64,000 bases of DNA from Rubrivivax sp. A210 (GCF_904426505.1 NZ_CAJGBN010000011.1:1-64000), one strand, 5' to 3'; counted from the first letter of the stretch, positions 45,392 through 57,218 are shown. Notes: generated from the letters alone by a model not told the origin. Translations and numbers: made by a program.

Positions 45392-47716
45392 ATGAGCCGG
45401 AAAGCGACTCCGGCAGCATTTGGCCGGGGCGCCGCTCGTTGTTTCCTTCTGCTCAGTCCCTTGCAATGGCTGGTGGTGGGAGTGCTGGCGCTCAATCTGC
45501 TGGTGGCCCTGCTCGCCGCCACCCACCTGCGCAGTTCCCACCGGGCCGCGCACGAGCGCACTGCAACGGCCACGCGCAACCTGGCGCGCTTGCTCGAACG
45601 CGATGTCTCGGCGGCGCTGGACCGCGTGGGCGTGGCGCTGGGCTCAACGTCGCACCAGCTCGAACACCAGCTGGTTGCTGGCACCATCGACCGAGGCAGC
45701 CTGTGGGCACTGCTCGACGCCGAGCTGGCGCTGGCGCCAGGGGCGAGCGATCTGGTCGTTTTCGACGCCGAAGGAGCCCAGGTCTGCGGCTTCCCTCGAA
45801 GCCGCTGCCGGCACATGAACATTGCCGACCGCGAGCACTTCCTGCGTCATCGCGAACAGCCGACCGACCTGCTGCTCTCCGGCCCGCTGGCCAACCGCAT
45901 CGACGGCGAGTGGAGCCTGATCCTGTCGCGCGGGCTGCGCCGTCCTGACGGCGGCTTTGCCGGCGTGGCCACGGCGGTCCTGCCCCTGGCGCGTTTCAAG
46001 GACTTGTTCGCAAGCCTGGAGCTGGGGGCCAACGGTGCGGTGTCGCTGCGCGGTAGCGACCTCAGGCTGCTGGCGCGCCACCCGGGCCCGCTGCGCATGG
46101 CCACCGAGGCCGAGAACCGCAAGGTGTCGCCCCAGCTGGCGGCCGCCGTCGCTGCAAAGCCGGCAGGCGGCACCTATGTGGCCGCCACCGCGATCGATGG
46201 CATCGAGCGTGGCAATGCCTACCTGCGCTCCACCAGGTACCCGCTGTACGTGATCGTCGGGCTCGGTACGGCGGACTTTCTGGAGGATTGGCGCAGCGAT
46301 CTGAAACGGGCACTGGCCATCGGCCTCTTGTTCCTGGCGGCTACCGGGGGCCTGTCGGCGATTGCCTGGACCCACTGGCGCCGCCGCGATGCCTACGAGG
46401 CGCGGCTGCGCAGCACGCTCGATGCGCTGACCGAAGGCGTCGTCTTCCAGCGGCAGGGCGGCCGCATCGTCGATGCCAACCCGGCGGCCGAGCGCATCCT
46501 CGGCCTCAGCCGCGACCAGCTGCTGGGCCTGAGCTCGCTTGACCCGCGCTGGCTGGCGGTGGACGGGCAGGGGGCATCGCTGGCGGGCGATCGGCATCCG
46601 GCCATGCTCACGCTGAGCAGCGGGGCGCCCCAGCACCAGTTCATCATGGGCGTCAGGCTGCCCGGCGGCGACACCCGCTGGCTCAGCGTCAACACCTGCG
46701 CCGTGGGCAAAATTGACAGTGGCGGGGCACCGGCCGCCGTGGTGGCCTCATTCACCGACATCACCGCCAGCCGGCTCGCCGAGGGCCGGCTGCGCGACAG
46801 CGAGGCGCAGCTGCGCAGGATGAACAAGGACTTCGTCACCTTGCTGGAGTCGACGTCCGACTTCATCTACTTCAAGGACCAGGACAGCCGCATCCGCTTC
46901 TGCAGCCAGACCCTGGCGCGCATCACCGGCCATGCCAGTTGGCGCGACATGCTGGGCAAGCACGACCGCGAGATCTTTCCGCCCGCGCTGGCCGCCGTCT
47001 ACGAGATGGAGGAGGCGGCGGTCTTCGAGGAAGGCGTGGCGGTGCTCAACCGTGTCGACCCGTATGTCGACGCAGCCGGCCAGCCGGGCTGGGTCAACAC
47101 CAACAAGTGGCCGGTCTTCGGCGACGACGGCCGCAGCGTGGTCGGCATCTTCGGCATCAGCCGCGTCGTCACCGAGCAGAAGCGGCTCGAGGACGAACTG
47201 CGCCGCCTGGCCGCCACCGATGCCCTGACCGGCGTGGCCTCGCGGCGCAGCTTGCTGGAATCCGTGCAGCTGGAGCTGGCCCGGCTGGCCTGCCAGGCAG
47301 CCCAATCGTCCTCGGTGCTGATGTTCGATCTCGACCATTTCAAGGCGGTCAACGACCGCCACGGCCACGCCACCGGCGATGCGGTGCTGCGTCACGTTGC
47401 CGGCCTGGCCGCGCAGGTGGCGCGCCCGGCGGACACCCTGGGCCGCCTGGGTGGCGAGGAGTTCGCGATGCTGCTGGCCGGCAGCGGCCTGGCCGATGCG
47501 AGGGTCATTGCCGAGCGGCTGAGAAGCCGCATTGCCCAAACCCCCCTGCAACTGGGCGGCCTCGGGGTCGGCATCACCGTGAGCATCGGCGTCACCGCGC
47601 TCGACGCCGCGGACGCCACGCCGGAGCAGGTGCTGGCACGCGCCGACCAGGCGATGTACCGCGCCAAGCGCCTGGGCCGCAACCGGGTCGACGCAGAGCC
47701 GGCGCTGGCGGGCTGA
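45392..47716 (+). CDS. Membrane sensor diguanylate cyclase (Cache-PAS-GGDEF)
   Basis: 774-aa protein: TM helix about residues 25-45, a periplasmic Cache-like domain to ~300, a second TM helix ~305-325, two PAS domains (~340-460 and ~475-600), and a GGDEF domain with FDLDHFKAVND and active-site GGEEF (~610-770). It makes c-di-GMP in response to an external ligand. No EAL domain. The HD-GYP protein at 57219 may act in the opposite sense. Confidence 0.9.
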   Translation: MSRKATPAAFGRGAARCFLLLSPLQWLVVGVLALNLLVALLAATHLRSSHRAAHERTATATRNLARLLERDVSAALDRVGVALGSTSHQLEHQLVAGTIDRGSLWALLDAELALAPGASDLVVFDAEGAQVCGFPRSRCRHMNIADREHFLRHREQPTDLLLSGPLANRIDGEWSLILSRGLRRPDGGFAGVATAVLPLARFKDLFASLELGANGAVSLRGSDLRLLARHPGPLRMATEAENRKVSPQLAAAVAAKPAGGTYVAATAIDGIERGNAYLRSTRYPLYVIVGLGTADFLEDWRSDLKRALAIGLLFLAATGGLSAIAWTHWRRRDAYEARLRSTLDALTEGVVFQRQGGRIVDANPAAERILGLSRDQLLGLSSLDPRWLAVDGQGASLAGDRHPAMLTLSSGAPQHQFIMGVRLPGGDTRWLSVNTCAVGKIDSGGAPAAVVASFTDITASRLAEGRLRDSEAQLRRMNKDFVTLLESTSDFIYFKDQDSRIRFCSQTLARITGHASWRDMLGKHDREIFPPALAAVYEMEEAAVFEEGVAVLNRVDPYVDAAGQPGWVNTNKWPVFGDDGRSVVGIFGISRVVTEQKRLEDELRRLAATDALTGVASRRSLLESVQLELARLACQAAQSSSVLMFDLDHFKAVNDRHGHATGDAVLRHVAGLAAQVARPADTLGRLGGEEFAMLLAGSGLADARVIAERLRSRIAQTPLQLGGLGVGITVSIGVTALDAADATPEQVLARADQAMYRAKRLGRNRVDAEPALAG

Positions 47717-48214
47717 TCAGAGCCGGGGCTGCCCCGCCAGCGGCAGCGCCGACACCACCAGCAGGCGCAGGGGCCGGGCATAGGCCGGGCTGGCGGCACG
47801 CAGCGTGGCCAGCAGGGCTGCGGCGATGGCAGGCTCGGGCTCGTTGGCCAGCAGCAGCGTCACTCGGCGCGGCCGGAAAGCGGCCGCGGCCTGCAGCGGG
47901 CCAGCGCGCCACCAGCCGCAGTCCCAGGGGGCCTCGGGCCCCAGGCGGTGCCCGGGCATTTGCTCCTGCACCAGGAGCTGCAGCCGCCAGGCCAGGCCGC
48001 GCCAGCGGCCCAGGCGCGCGAGTTCGTGGCTGCCATCCAGCGCGCAGGCCACGCCGTCCAGGCCCGCGTGCGGCGCGATGCTGGCGGCGCCGAAGGCTTC
48101 GGCGGCGTGCGCGCCCGCCTCGCACCAGGCGCGCAAGCGGGCGAGCAGGGCCGGGTCGGCCAGCGGTTGTGGGGCGGGCGGACGCATCAGGGCAAGATCG
48201 AAGCGGCGGGGCAT
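47717..48214 (-). CDS. Hypothetical protein
   Basis: 165-aa Ala/Leu/Arg-rich protein, no signal peptide. Contains WDCGWWRAGPLQAAAAF and a beta-rich C-terminal third. No family recognised. Its stop abuts the stop of the convergent diguanylate cyclase gene. Coding is supported mainly by frame and codon use. Confidence 0.55.
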   Translation of the reverse strand: MPRRFDLALMRPPAPQPLADPALLARLRAWCEAGAHAAEAFGAASIAPHAGLDGVACALDGSHELARLGRWRGLAWRLQLLVQEQMPGHRLGPEAPWDCGWWRAGPLQAAAAFRPRRVTLLLANEPEPAIAAALLATLRAASPAYARPLRLLVVSALPLAGQPRL

Positions 48215-48484
48215 GGGCGTGGGTTCGGGCGGAATGGATGACGGCAGGCTTGCCGTGCTGGGGCTGCGAGTCTCGCCGACTCGGTGCCAGCGGCGGCGCC
48301 CTCAGGCACCAGGGCCCATGACCCGCATGCGCAACGCTCGCGCTGTCGGCCTGTTGCTATGATGAATTTCTGCCTTCACGCTCATTCATGCCCTGGGTCT
48401 CGCCGTCGCCGAAGGCGTTGCTTGGCGGTGCTCGAAGCCTCATTCGTGCAGGCGTTTTGCGCACGACACGCAACCCCCTGCCGC

Positions 48485-49324
48485 ATGACCGCCACGACAA
48501 GCCAGGCCCCCATCGGCATCTTCGACTCCGGCGTCGGCGGCCTGTCCGTGCTCGCCGCGCTGCGCGAGGCCATGCCTGCCGAGGATTTCGTCTACGTGGC
48601 GGATTCCGGAAATGCGCCCTATGGCGACCAGGAACCGGAATTCATCGAGGCACGGGCGTTCGCGGTTTTCGAGTTCCTGCTGAAGATGGGAGCAAGGGCC
48701 GTCGTCATCGCCTGCAACACCGCCACCGCGGTGGCCGTACACAGGCTCAGGGCCGCATTCGCGGTTCCCATCGTGGCCATGGAGCCCGCCATCAAGCCCG
48801 CCGTCGCCATGTCCAGATCGCGGGTTGTGGGCGTCCTGGCCACGAGCCGGACCCTGGAGAGCCCGGCCGTGGCGCAGCTTTGCCGCGTATACGGTGCTGG
48901 CGCCAGGATCCTTCTCCAGCCCTGCCCGGGGCTCGTCGAGCGGATAGAAGCGGGCGATCTCGAGGGCGAATCGACGCGCAGCCTGTTGAGGCGGTACATC
49001 ACCCCGCTGCTCGCCGAAGGCGCCGACACCCTGGTGCTGGGGTGTACCCACTACCCCTTCCTCACGCCGCAGATTCGCGCGATCGCCGGCCCCGAGGTTC
49101 AGGTCATCGAACCTTCGGCCGCGGTGGCCCGGCAATTGAAGCGGCTCATGGCGGAAAACTCGGATGCGGCCGAAAGCGGCGCCAGGGGCCGCGTGCAGTT
49201 CTTCACCTCGGGCCGCACCGACGCCGTGCAAGCCGTCATCACGGCCCTGTGGCGCCAGCCTGTCGATGTGCAGCGCCTGCCCTGTTCGGGCGGCGAATCC
49301 GGTGCTGCTGAATCGAAGGCCTGA
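48485..49324 (+). CDS. murI: Glutamate racemase
   Basis: 279-aa MurI: GIFDSGVGGLSVL, the catalytic Cys in IACNTATAVAV and the second in LGCTHYPFL. It makes D-glutamate for peptidoglycan. The start at 48485 fits the family; the 270 bp upstream hold no other clear gene. Codon use is slightly less extreme in GC than in the nif genes. Confidence 0.92.
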   Translation: MTATTSQAPIGIFDSGVGGLSVLAALREAMPAEDFVYVADSGNAPYGDQEPEFIEARAFAVFEFLLKMGARAVVIACNTATAVAVHRLRAAFAVPIVAMEPAIKPAVAMSRSRVVGVLATSRTLESPAVAQLCRVYGAGARILLQPCPGLVERIEAGDLEGESTRSLLRRYITPLLAEGADTLVLGCTHYPFLTPQIRAIAGPEVQVIEPSAAVARQLKRLMAENSDAAESGARGRVQFFTSGRTDAVQAVITALWRQPVDVQRLPCSGGESGAAESKA

Positions 49325-49360
49325 TGCCGTGCAAGCGGCAGGGTACCGGGCCCGGACAGG

Positions 49361-49386
49361 AAAAAGGCCTTGTGTGACAAGGCCTT
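49361..49386 (-). terminator. Intrinsic terminator of the tRNA-Ala gene
   Basis: AAGGCCTTGT (49364-49373), GTG loop, ACAAGGCCTT (49377-49386). Read on the minus strand the 10-bp stem is followed by TTT, 9 bases after the tRNA CCA end. Confidence 0.8.
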
Positions 49387-49394
49387 GGTGTGTG

Positions 49395-49470
<76 letters not shown>

Positions 49471-49567
49471 CACGCGAGCCCGCAAGTTTAGCACTGCCGT
49501 GAGGGCCCCCCGGCTTGACGCGCCTCGCGTTTAACATCGCCGCGCCTCAGACCCCCGGAGACCGCCG

Positions 49568-50437
49568 ATGCGCAACCGACTCGATCCGCCATGGCTGGAC
49601 GCCCAGTACAACAACCGCGCCCTCGTGCCCAACCACGCGCATCTGCTGGACAACTGGGCGCGCGCCTCGGCGGCGGCGCGCGCCGGCTCGCCGGCTGCGT
49701 TGCTCGATGTGCGCTACGGCGACGAGCAGGGGCAGACGCTGGATCTGTTTCCGGCCCTCGCGCCGCGCACGCAGCCCGCGCCAGTGCTGATCTACATCCA
49801 TGGCGGCTACTGGCGCGCGCTCGACAAGTCCGATCATTCCTTCGTCGCGCCCGCCTTCAACGCCGATGGCGCGATGGTGGTGGTGCCGAACTACGCGCTC
49901 TGTCCCGCCGTGAGCATCGAGCAGATCGTGCTGCAGCTGGTGCAGGCCGTTGCTTGGGTCTGGCGCCATGCTGCTGCCCATGGCGGCGACCCATCGTGCA
50001 TCGCGCTGGCCGGGCATTCAGCCGGCGGCCATCTGGCGACCATGCTGCTGAGCTGCCGCTGGAAGGAAGTGGCCGACGACCTGCCGACCCAGCCGGTGAC
50101 TGGCGCGCTGGCGATCTCGGGCCTCTACGACCTGGAGCCGCTGCGCCACACGCCCTTTCTGCAGGCAGATCTTCAGCTCACGCCGGCTGCGGTGGCGCGG
50201 CTGAGCCCGGCCTTCTTCCCGCGGCCCAAGGGCGCCAAGCTCTACACCGCCGTGGGGCTGGACGAGAGCGAGGAATTCCAGCGCCAGAACCGCCTGATCC
50301 GCGATGTCTGGGGCCCTACGGCGGTGCCGGTGTGCGAGAGCCTGGCGGGGGCCAACCACTTCACCGTGCTGCAGAGCCTGGCCGATCCCGCCGGCCGGCT
50401 GCACGAACTGGCCCTGCGCCTGCTGCAACTGCACTGA
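49568..50437 (+). CDS. Alpha/beta hydrolase (esterase / kynurenine formamidase-like)
   Basis: 289-aa hydrolase with the oxyanion HGGYW motif and nucleophile GHSAGG (Ser), and a likely catalytic His in [11 protein letters not shown]. The arrangement resembles arylformamidase and related esterases. No kynurenine genes adjoin it, so the substrate is open. Confidence 0.88.
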   Translation: MRNRLDPPWLDAQYNNRALVPNHAHLLDNWARASAAARAGSPAALLDVRYGDEQGQTLDLFPALAPRTQPAPVLIYIHGGYWRALDKSDHSFVAPAFNADGAMVVVPNYALCPAVSIEQIVLQLVQAVAWVWRHAAAHGGDPSCIALAGHSAGGHLATMLLSCRWKEVADDLPTQPVTGALAISGLYDLEPLRHTPFLQADLQLTPAAVARLSPAFFPRPKGAKLYTAVGLDESEEFQRQNRLIRDVWGPTAVPVCESLAGANHFTVLQSLADPAGRLHELALRLLQLH

Positions 50438-50583
50438 CACGCCAGGCCACGGCACCGGCAGCCTGACCCCGAGGCCCGCACAGCTGCCGGGCTCAGGCCT
50501 CGCCCGGCGGGCCGGCCTGGCGTATCGTGCTGCAGCGCCGGCACCGGCAACCCCGTCAACCTCACGGACATCAGGAGCGCCCC

Positions 50584-51006
50584 ATGGGCTTGAAAGGCAC
50601 GAAGACCGAGCAGAACCTGAAGGATGCCTTCGCCGGCGAATCCCAGGCCAACCGCCGCTACCTGTATTTCGCGAGCAAGGCCGACGTGGAAGGGCAGAAC
50701 GATGTCGCCACGCTGTTTCGCTCCACCGCCGAGGGCGAGACCGGCCACGCCCACGGCCATCTCGAGTTCCTCGAAAGCGGTTCCGGCGACCCGACCACCG
50801 GCCTGCCCATAGGTCACAGCCGCCTGAACCTGGCCGCCGCCGTGGCCGGCGAGACCCACGAGTACACCGACATGTACCCCGGCATGGCCAGGACTGCGCG
50901 CGAAGAGGGCTTCGACGAGATCGCCGACTGGTTCGAGACCCTGGCCAAAGCCGAGCGCTCCCACGCCAACCGCTTCCAGAAGGCGCTCGACACCCTGGTT
51001 GATTGA
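50584..51006 (+). CDS. Rubrerythrin (ferritin-like domain only)
   Basis: 140-aa di-iron protein: [43 protein letters not shown] and [16 protein letters not shown] supply the E/H ligands. The C-terminal rubredoxin domain of classic rubrerythrin is missing. Likely peroxide reduction. An AGGAG site precedes the ATG. Confidence 0.9.
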   Translation: MGLKGTKTEQNLKDAFAGESQANRRYLYFASKADVEGQNDVATLFRSTAEGETGHAHGHLEFLESGSGDPTTGLPIGHSRLNLAAAVAGETHEYTDMYPGMARTAREEGFDEIADWFETLAKAERSHANRFQKALDTLVD

Positions 51007-51121
51007 GGGCCGCTGGTTACTGCGCAAGCCTGGTTGACGCGACCGCCTCCAGACGGCGGCATGGCCCCGGCTTGCTGCCACACTTGCGGCCCCGCGACCC
51101 GCAATCTTGCAAGGAGCCCCG

Positions 51122-52417
51122 ATGACCACCCCGCGCCGCTTCGAAACCCTGGCCGTCCACGCCGGCTACACGCCCGACCCCACGACCAAGGCCGTGGCCG
51201 TGCCGCTGTACCAGACCGTGGCCTATGCCTTCGACAGCGCCCAGCACGGCGCCGACCTTTTTGACCTCAAGGTGCCGGGCAACATCTACACCCGCATCAT
51301 GAACCCGACGCAGGACGTGCTCGAGCAGCGCGTGGCGGCGCTCGAAGGCGGCATCGCGGCGCTGGCCCTGGCCTCGGGCCAGGCGGCGGTGACCTATTCC
51401 ATCCTCACCATCGCCGAGGCCGGCGACAACATCGTCGCCAGCAGCGCGCTCTACGGCGGCACCTACAACCTGTTTGCGCACACGCTGCCGCAGTACGGCA
51501 TCAACACGCGCTTTGCCGACTACCGCCGGCCCGAGAGCTTCGAGCCGCTGATCGACGCCAGGACCAAGGCCATCTTCGTCGAGAGCCTGGGCAACCCGCA
51601 GGGCAATGTCACCGACATCGCCGCCATCGCCGCCATCGCCCACCGCCACGGCGTGCCGCTGATCGTCGACAACACGGTGGCCACGCCTTATCTCAGCCGC
51701 CCCATCGAGCATGGCGCCGATATCGTCGTGCACTCGCTCACCAAGTACCTGGGCGGCCATGGCACCAGCGTCGGCGGCGCCATCGTCGACAGCGGCAAGT
51801 TCCCCTGGGCCCAGCACAAGGAGCGTTTCAAGCGCCTCAACGAGCCCGACGTCAGCTACCACGGCGTCGTCTACACCGAGGCCCTGGGCGCGGCGGCCTA
51901 CATCGGCCGTGCCCGCGTGGTGCCGCTGCGCAACATCGGCGCCGCGATCTCGCCCTTCAACGCATGGCTCATCCTGCAGGGCATTGAGACGCTGTCGCTG
52001 CGCGTCGACCGCATCAGCGACAACACGCTGGCCGTGGCCCGCTACCTGAAGGGTCACGCCAAGGTGGGCTGGGTCAACTACGCCGGCCTCGAAGACCACC
52101 CCGACCATGCGCTGGTGGGCAAGTACCTTTCGGGCAAGGCCTCGGGGCTGATGACCTTCGGTGTCAAGTGCGCGCCGGGCGAGGGCCGCGCCGCGGGTGC
52201 GCGCTTCCTCGACGCGCTGCAGCTCTTCACGCGCCTGGTCAACATCGGCGACGCCAAGAGCCTGGCCACCCACCCGGCCAGCACCACCCACCGCCAGCTC
52301 TCGCCGGCCGAGCTGGAAAAGGCCGGCGTCAGCGAAGACACGGTGCGGCTGTCGGTGGGCATCGAGCACATCGCCGACCTCGTCGCCGATCTCGAACAGG
52401 CGCTGGCCGCGGTCTAG
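51122..52417 (+). CDS. metY: O-acetylhomoserine aminocarboxypropyltransferase MetY
   Basis: 431-aa Cys/Met-metabolism PLP enzyme: [51 protein letters not shown] Lys in [13 protein letters not shown] and the late [11 protein letters not shown]. It makes homocysteine from O-acetylhomoserine and sulfide. Neighbours cysK and cysE make this a sulfur-assimilation region. It overlaps the convergent gene end by four bases. Confidence 0.93.
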   Translation: MTTPRRFETLAVHAGYTPDPTTKAVAVPLYQTVAYAFDSAQHGADLFDLKVPGNIYTRIMNPTQDVLEQRVAALEGGIAALALASGQAAVTYSILTIAEAGDNIVASSALYGGTYNLFAHTLPQYGINTRFADYRRPESFEPLIDARTKAIFVESLGNPQGNVTDIAAIAAIAHRHGVPLIVDNTVATPYLSRPIEHGADIVVHSLTKYLGGHGTSVGGAIVDSGKFPWAQHKERFKRLNEPDVSYHGVVYTEALGAAAYIGRARVVPLRNIGAAISPFNAWLILQGIETLSLRVDRISDNTLAVARYLKGHAKVGWVNYAGLEDHPDHALVGKYLSGKASGLMTFGVKCAPGEGRAAGARFLDALQLFTRLVNIGDAKSLATHPASTTHRQLSPAELEKAGVSEDTVRLSVGIEHIADLVADLEQALAAV

Positions 52418-52794
52418 CGACCCAGTTCGCGGCAGAGGCGCGCGGCAAAGGCCAGCGCCTCGGGCGTGGCGCCCGGCGCCACGCCGCCGCCGGCGTCGTC
52501 CAGCAGCGAGCGCAGCAGCCGCTGCACGGCCTCGGGTTGGGGCGTCACCGGGCCGGCAAAGCGCAGGCGGCGGCCGGCGTCGACGACAACCAGGGTGGGG
52601 AAGGTCTCGACGTCGTAGTCGCCCACCAGCTCGGACTCGTCCTCGATGTCGATCCAGCGCAGGCGCAAGGCCGCGCCTTGTGTCGCCATTTCGTCCACCA
52701 CGGCGGCCAGCACCTCGGTGTAGCCATTGCATAGTCGGCACCAGCCGGCGCACAGGCAGGCGATGGCGAGGGCGGGCTTGTCCATGACAGGCAT
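52414..52794 (-). CDS. Thioredoxin-like protein
   Basis: 126-aa thioredoxin fold: the active-site-like LCAGWCRLCNGY (C-x2-C), then VETFPTLVVVDAG with the cis-Pro. A reductase or thiol-oxidation role is likely; the partner is unknown. The start is uncertain (52794, or 52785 at MDKPAL; a longer frame begins at 52833). Confidence 0.8.
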   Translation of the reverse strand: MPVMDKPALAIACLCAGWCRLCNGYTEVLAAVVDEMATQGAALRLRWIDIEDESELVGDYDVETFPTLVVVDAGRRLRFAGPVTPQPEAVQRLLRSLLDDAGGGVAPGATPEALAFAARLCRELGR

Positions 52795-52851
52795 TGTGCC
52801 GGCGCACTGCCGTCGGCGCGCGGCCAGGGCCAATGATCCCCGGCCGCGTGC

Positions 52852-53814
52852 TCAGGCCGGGCGCGACTGTGTGTCGGCCTGGCTGACCTGGCTGCCCGGC
52901 GGCACGCCGTGGGTGAGCCAGACATTGCCGCCTATCACCGAGCCGCGGCCTATCGTCACGCGACCCAGCACGGTGGCGCCGGCATAGATGACGACCTCGT
53001 CCTCCACCACCGGATGGCGGGGCTGGCCCTTCTTCAAGCTGCCGTCCTCGGCCACGGCAAAGCTCTTGGCGCCCAGCGTGACGTTTTGGTAGATGCGCAC
53101 GCGCTCGCCGATGACCGCCGTCTCGCCGATCACGACGCCGGTGCCATGGTCGATGAAGAAGCCGGCCGCGATGGTGGCGCCCGGGTGGATGTCGACGCCG
53201 GTCTCGGCGTGCGCCAGTTCGGCGATCACCCGCGCCAGCAGCGGCACGCCCAGGCGGTAGAGCTCGTGCGCGATGCGGTGGCTGATGGTGGCGCGGATGC
53301 CGGGGTAGCACAGCAGCACCTCGTCGACGCTGCGCGCCGCCGGGTCGCCACGGAAGGCGGCCAGCACATCGCTGTCGAGCACGGTGCGGATGGCCGGCAG
53401 GGCCTGGGCAAACTCGGCGACGATGCGCCGGGCTCTGGCCTCGGTGTCGCCGCCGGCCAAGGTGTCGGTGGCGGCGCCGGGCTCGTGGCGGGCCGTGTGG
53501 CGCAGTTCCAGCGCCACCTGGCCGTGCAGGCCGGCCAGCACGCTGGCCAGGGTGTGGCCGACGTAGTAGTCCTCGCTCTCGGGGCGCAGGTCGTGCGGGC
53601 CCAGGCGCATCGGGAAGAGGGCGCCGCGCAGCCCCTCCACCACGCCGGCCAGGATCTCGCGCGAGGGCAGGTCGCGCCCGCCGGCCTCGCCAGCGCGGCC
53701 CTGGCTGGCCCGCCACTGCTGGCGCGCGCTGCGCAGGCCGGCCACCACGGCGCCGAGTTCGGCCAGCACCGGGCCGCGCGGCGCGGGTGGAGTGTCGGTG
53801 TCGCGGTCGGACAT
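52852..53814 (-). CDS. cysE: Serine O-acetyltransferase (EpsC/CysE type)
   Basis: 320-aa enzyme with a long N-terminal helical region and a C-terminal left-handed beta-helix of hexapeptide repeats (DIHPGATIAAGFFIDHGTGVVIGETAVIG). It makes O-acetylserine for CysK. The long form resembles EpsC-type SATs. Downstream of cysK by 10 bp, so the two form a cysteine-synthesis operon. Confidence 0.9.
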   Translation of the reverse strand: MSDRDTDTPPAPRGPVLAELGAVVAGLRSARQQWRASQGRAGEAGGRDLPSREILAGVVEGLRGALFPMRLGPHDLRPESEDYYVGHTLASVLAGLHGQVALELRHTARHEPGAATDTLAGGDTEARARRIVAEFAQALPAIRTVLDSDVLAAFRGDPAARSVDEVLLCYPGIRATISHRIAHELYRLGVPLLARVIAELAHAETGVDIHPGATIAAGFFIDHGTGVVIGETAVIGERVRIYQNVTLGAKSFAVAEDGSLKKGQPRHPVVEDEVVIYAGATVLGRVTIGRGSVIGGNVWLTHGVPPGSQVSQADTQSRPA

Positions 53815-53824
53815 CGCTTTGCCC

Positions 53825-54799
<975 letters not shown>

Positions 54800-54978
54800 G
54801 GTTTCGGCCTCGGTATGGGGTCTGGATTGGCGCATCGCCGCGCCACCGGCTGAAGTGTGCACGCACGGGCGCGCGGTCGTGATCGACTGCGAAATCTACC
54901 CTGCAGTGCCGAACTCCCCAGGCGGCCTGCGGCGTGCTAGCGTGCCGGCCCGAATCGAACGCCAGCCCGGAGCCCGCC

Positions 54979-55266
54979 ATGCCCGAACCAAGTTACGAAG
55001 ACTTCCGCCACCAGGCCCTCGCCTGCGGCTTTGATGAGGTGCTGGTGCGCGAGTGGGCCGCCGGCCAGGTGTTGGCCACCCACACCCACGCTTTCGCCGT
55101 GAGCGCTCGCGTGGTGCGCGGGGAGTTCGTGCTCGGCTGCGAGGGACGCGAGCAGCGCCTGCAGGCCGGCGACAGCTTCGAGCTGCCAGGCGGGCAGCCG
55201 CACTCCGAGCACTACGGCCCCGAAGGCGCCACCGTGTGGGTGGCGCGCCGCCACGGCCCGGCCTGA
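54979..55266 (+). CDS. Cupin-domain protein
   Basis: 95-aa single cupin barrel: HTHAFAVSARVVRGEFVLG and PGGQPHSEHYGPEG hold the His/Glu metal ligands. Function unknown; small cupins of this kind may be sensors or enzymes. It lies between cysK (divergent) and mutL. Confidence 0.82.
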   Translation: MPEPSYEDFRHQALACGFDEVLVREWAAGQVLATHTHAFAVSARVVRGEFVLGCEGREQRLQAGDSFELPGGQPHSEHYGPEGATVWVARRHGPA

Positions 55267-55320
55267 GCCCGGTCTCGGCCCAGCCCGGCCCGACCCAACG
55301 GGGTCGCCTCCTACAATGCC

Positions 55321-57195
55321 GTGGTGAACACCCCGCCCCCGCTGGCGCTGCCCGCCGCTGGTGCGCGCCGCATCCGCGAACTCCCCGATGAACTGATCAG
55401 CCAGATCGCCGCCGGCGAGGTGATTGATCGCCCGGCGGCCGCGGTGCGCGAGCTGGTGGACAACGCGCTCGACGCCGGCTCCAGCCAGATCGTCGTGCGC
55501 CTGGCCGGCGGCGGCGTGCGCGGCATCACGGTGGAAGACGACGGCGCCGGCATTGCACGCGAAGAGCTGCCGCTGGCGCTGAAGCGCCACGCCACCAGCA
55601 AGATCGCCTCGCTGTCCGAGCTGGAAGCGGTGGCGACGATGGGCTTTCGTGGCGAGGCGCTGGCCGCCATCGCCAGCATTGCCGAGTTGTCCATCACCAG
55701 CCGCACCGCCGCTGCCCCCCATGCCTGGCGGCTGGCGGCACGCAGCGGTGAGCTGGCTGCTGCGGCGCGCGGCCAGGGCACGACGGTCGAGGCGCAGGAG
55801 CTGTTCTTCAGCACGCCGGCGCGGCGCAAGTTTCTCAAGAGTGACGCCACCGAGCTGTCGCACGCGCTCGAATCGCTGCGTCGCCACGCGCTGGCGCGGC
55901 CTGATGTCGGCTTCGCACTGTGGCACGAGGGCCGACTGGTGGTGCAGTGGCGGGCCGCCACGGCGGCGCAGCGCTGGGCCGATGTGCTGGGCGCCGATTT
56001 CTTCGCCAGCAGCCGAGAACTGGAGGCCGGCCGCGGCCCGCTGCGCCTGGTGGGCCGCATCGGCCAGCCCGAGGCGGCGCGCGCCCGCGGCGACCTGCAA
56101 TACCTCTTCGTCAACGGCCGCCATGTGCGCGACCGCCTGGTGGCCCACGCGGTGCGCGCCGCCTACGAAGACCAGTTGCACGGCAGCCGCCAACCCGCCT
56201 ACGCGCTGTTTCTGGAGATCGCGGCCGAGCTGGTGGATGTCAACGTTCACCCGGCCAAGGCCGAGGTGCGTTTTCGCGACGGCCGCGCCGTACACCAGGC
56301 GGTGCAGCGCGCGGTGCAGGAGGCGTTGGCGCCGACGCGTGCCGCCTTGGCGCCGCAAGCCGTGGTGCCGTCGCTGCAAGCGGCTGATGTGCCGCTGCCG
56401 CCCGCGCCCGCCTGGCAGCCGTCGCTGGACTTGCCCGAGCGCGCCGAGGCCCGCGAAAGCCCTGCGCCCTGGCCGGCCGCAGGCGGCGCTGCAGGCGATT
56501 GGCGCACGCCCCAGGGCAGCGGCGGCCTCGCCGCCTGGGCCGGCCTGCGCGAGCTGCCTGCAGCGATGGCACCGGCGCCATTCCCGCAGGCGCAGCCCGC
56601 CTGGCCCCTGGGCCGTGCCATCGCCCAGATCGGCGGCGTCTATGTGCTGGCCGAGAACGCCCAGGGCCTGGTCGTCGTCGACATGCACGCGGCCCACGAG
56701 CGCATCGTCTACGAGCGACTCAAGCGCCAGGCCGATGGTCGGGCGGCGCTGCCGACCCAGCCGCTCCTGATCCCGGTGAGCTTTGCCGCCACGCCGGCCG
56801 AGATCGCCCAGGCCGAGGCCGACGCCGACACCCTGCTGCAGCTGGGCCTGGACGTGGCGCCGCTGGCGGCCGGCAGCCTGGTGGTGCGCAGCCGCCCCGC
56901 GGCCCTGCCCGAGGCCGACCTGCCCGAGTTGCTGCGCTCGGTGCTGGCCGAGCTGGCCCAGCCCGAGGGCGGCGGCGCCGGCCGCGTGCTGGCGCGTGCC
57001 CGCGATGAACTGCTGGCCACCATGGCCTGCCACGGCGCGGTGCGCGCCAACCGGCGCCTCACGCTGGAAGAGATGAACGCCCTGCTGCGCGACATGGAAG
57101 CCACCGAGCGCGCCGACACCTGCAACCATGGCCGCCCGACCTGGCGCCAGCTAACGATGAAGGAACTGGACGGGCTTTTCCTGCGCGGGCGCTGA
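55321..57195 (+). CDS. mutL: DNA mismatch repair protein MutL
   Basis: 624-aa MutL: GHKL ATPase motifs ELVDNALDAGS, DDGAGI and GFRGEALAAI in the first 100 residues, DVNVHPAKAEVRF, a Pro/Ala-rich linker (~340-425) and a C-terminal dimerisation domain with MACHGAVRAN. The start is GTG at 55321 (or GTG 55324); the ATG at 55316 is out of frame. No endonuclease DQHAAxExxxxE motif is complete (DMHAAHERI). Confidence 0.93.
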   Translation: MVNTPPPLALPAAGARRIRELPDELISQIAAGEVIDRPAAAVRELVDNALDAGSSQIVVRLAGGGVRGITVEDDGAGIAREELPLALKRHATSKIASLSELEAVATMGFRGEALAAIASIAELSITSRTAAAPHAWRLAARSGELAAAARGQGTTVEAQELFFSTPARRKFLKSDATELSHALESLRRHALARPDVGFALWHEGRLVVQWRAATAAQRWADVLGADFFASSRELEAGRGPLRLVGRIGQPEAARARGDLQYLFVNGRHVRDRLVAHAVRAAYEDQLHGSRQPAYALFLEIAAELVDVNVHPAKAEVRFRDGRAVHQAVQRAVQEALAPTRAALAPQAVVPSLQAADVPLPPAPAWQPSLDLPERAEARESPAPWPAAGGAAGDWRTPQGSGGLAAWAGLRELPAAMAPAPFPQAQPAWPLGRAIAQIGGVYVLAENAQGLVVVDMHAAHERIVYERLKRQADGRAALPTQPLLIPVSFAATPAEIAQAEADADTLLQLGLDVAPLAAGSLVVRSRPAALPEADLPELLRSVLAELAQPEGGGAGRVLARARDELLATMACHGAVRANRRLTLEEMNALLRDMEATERADTCNHGRPTWRQLTMKELDGLFLRGR

Positions 57196-57218
57196 GGGCG
57201 CAGGGCAATGCCCGGCGG

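Noticed and set aside
55316..55318. ATG as start of mutL
   Set aside because: Not in frame with the MutL coding sequence; GTG 55321 is used.
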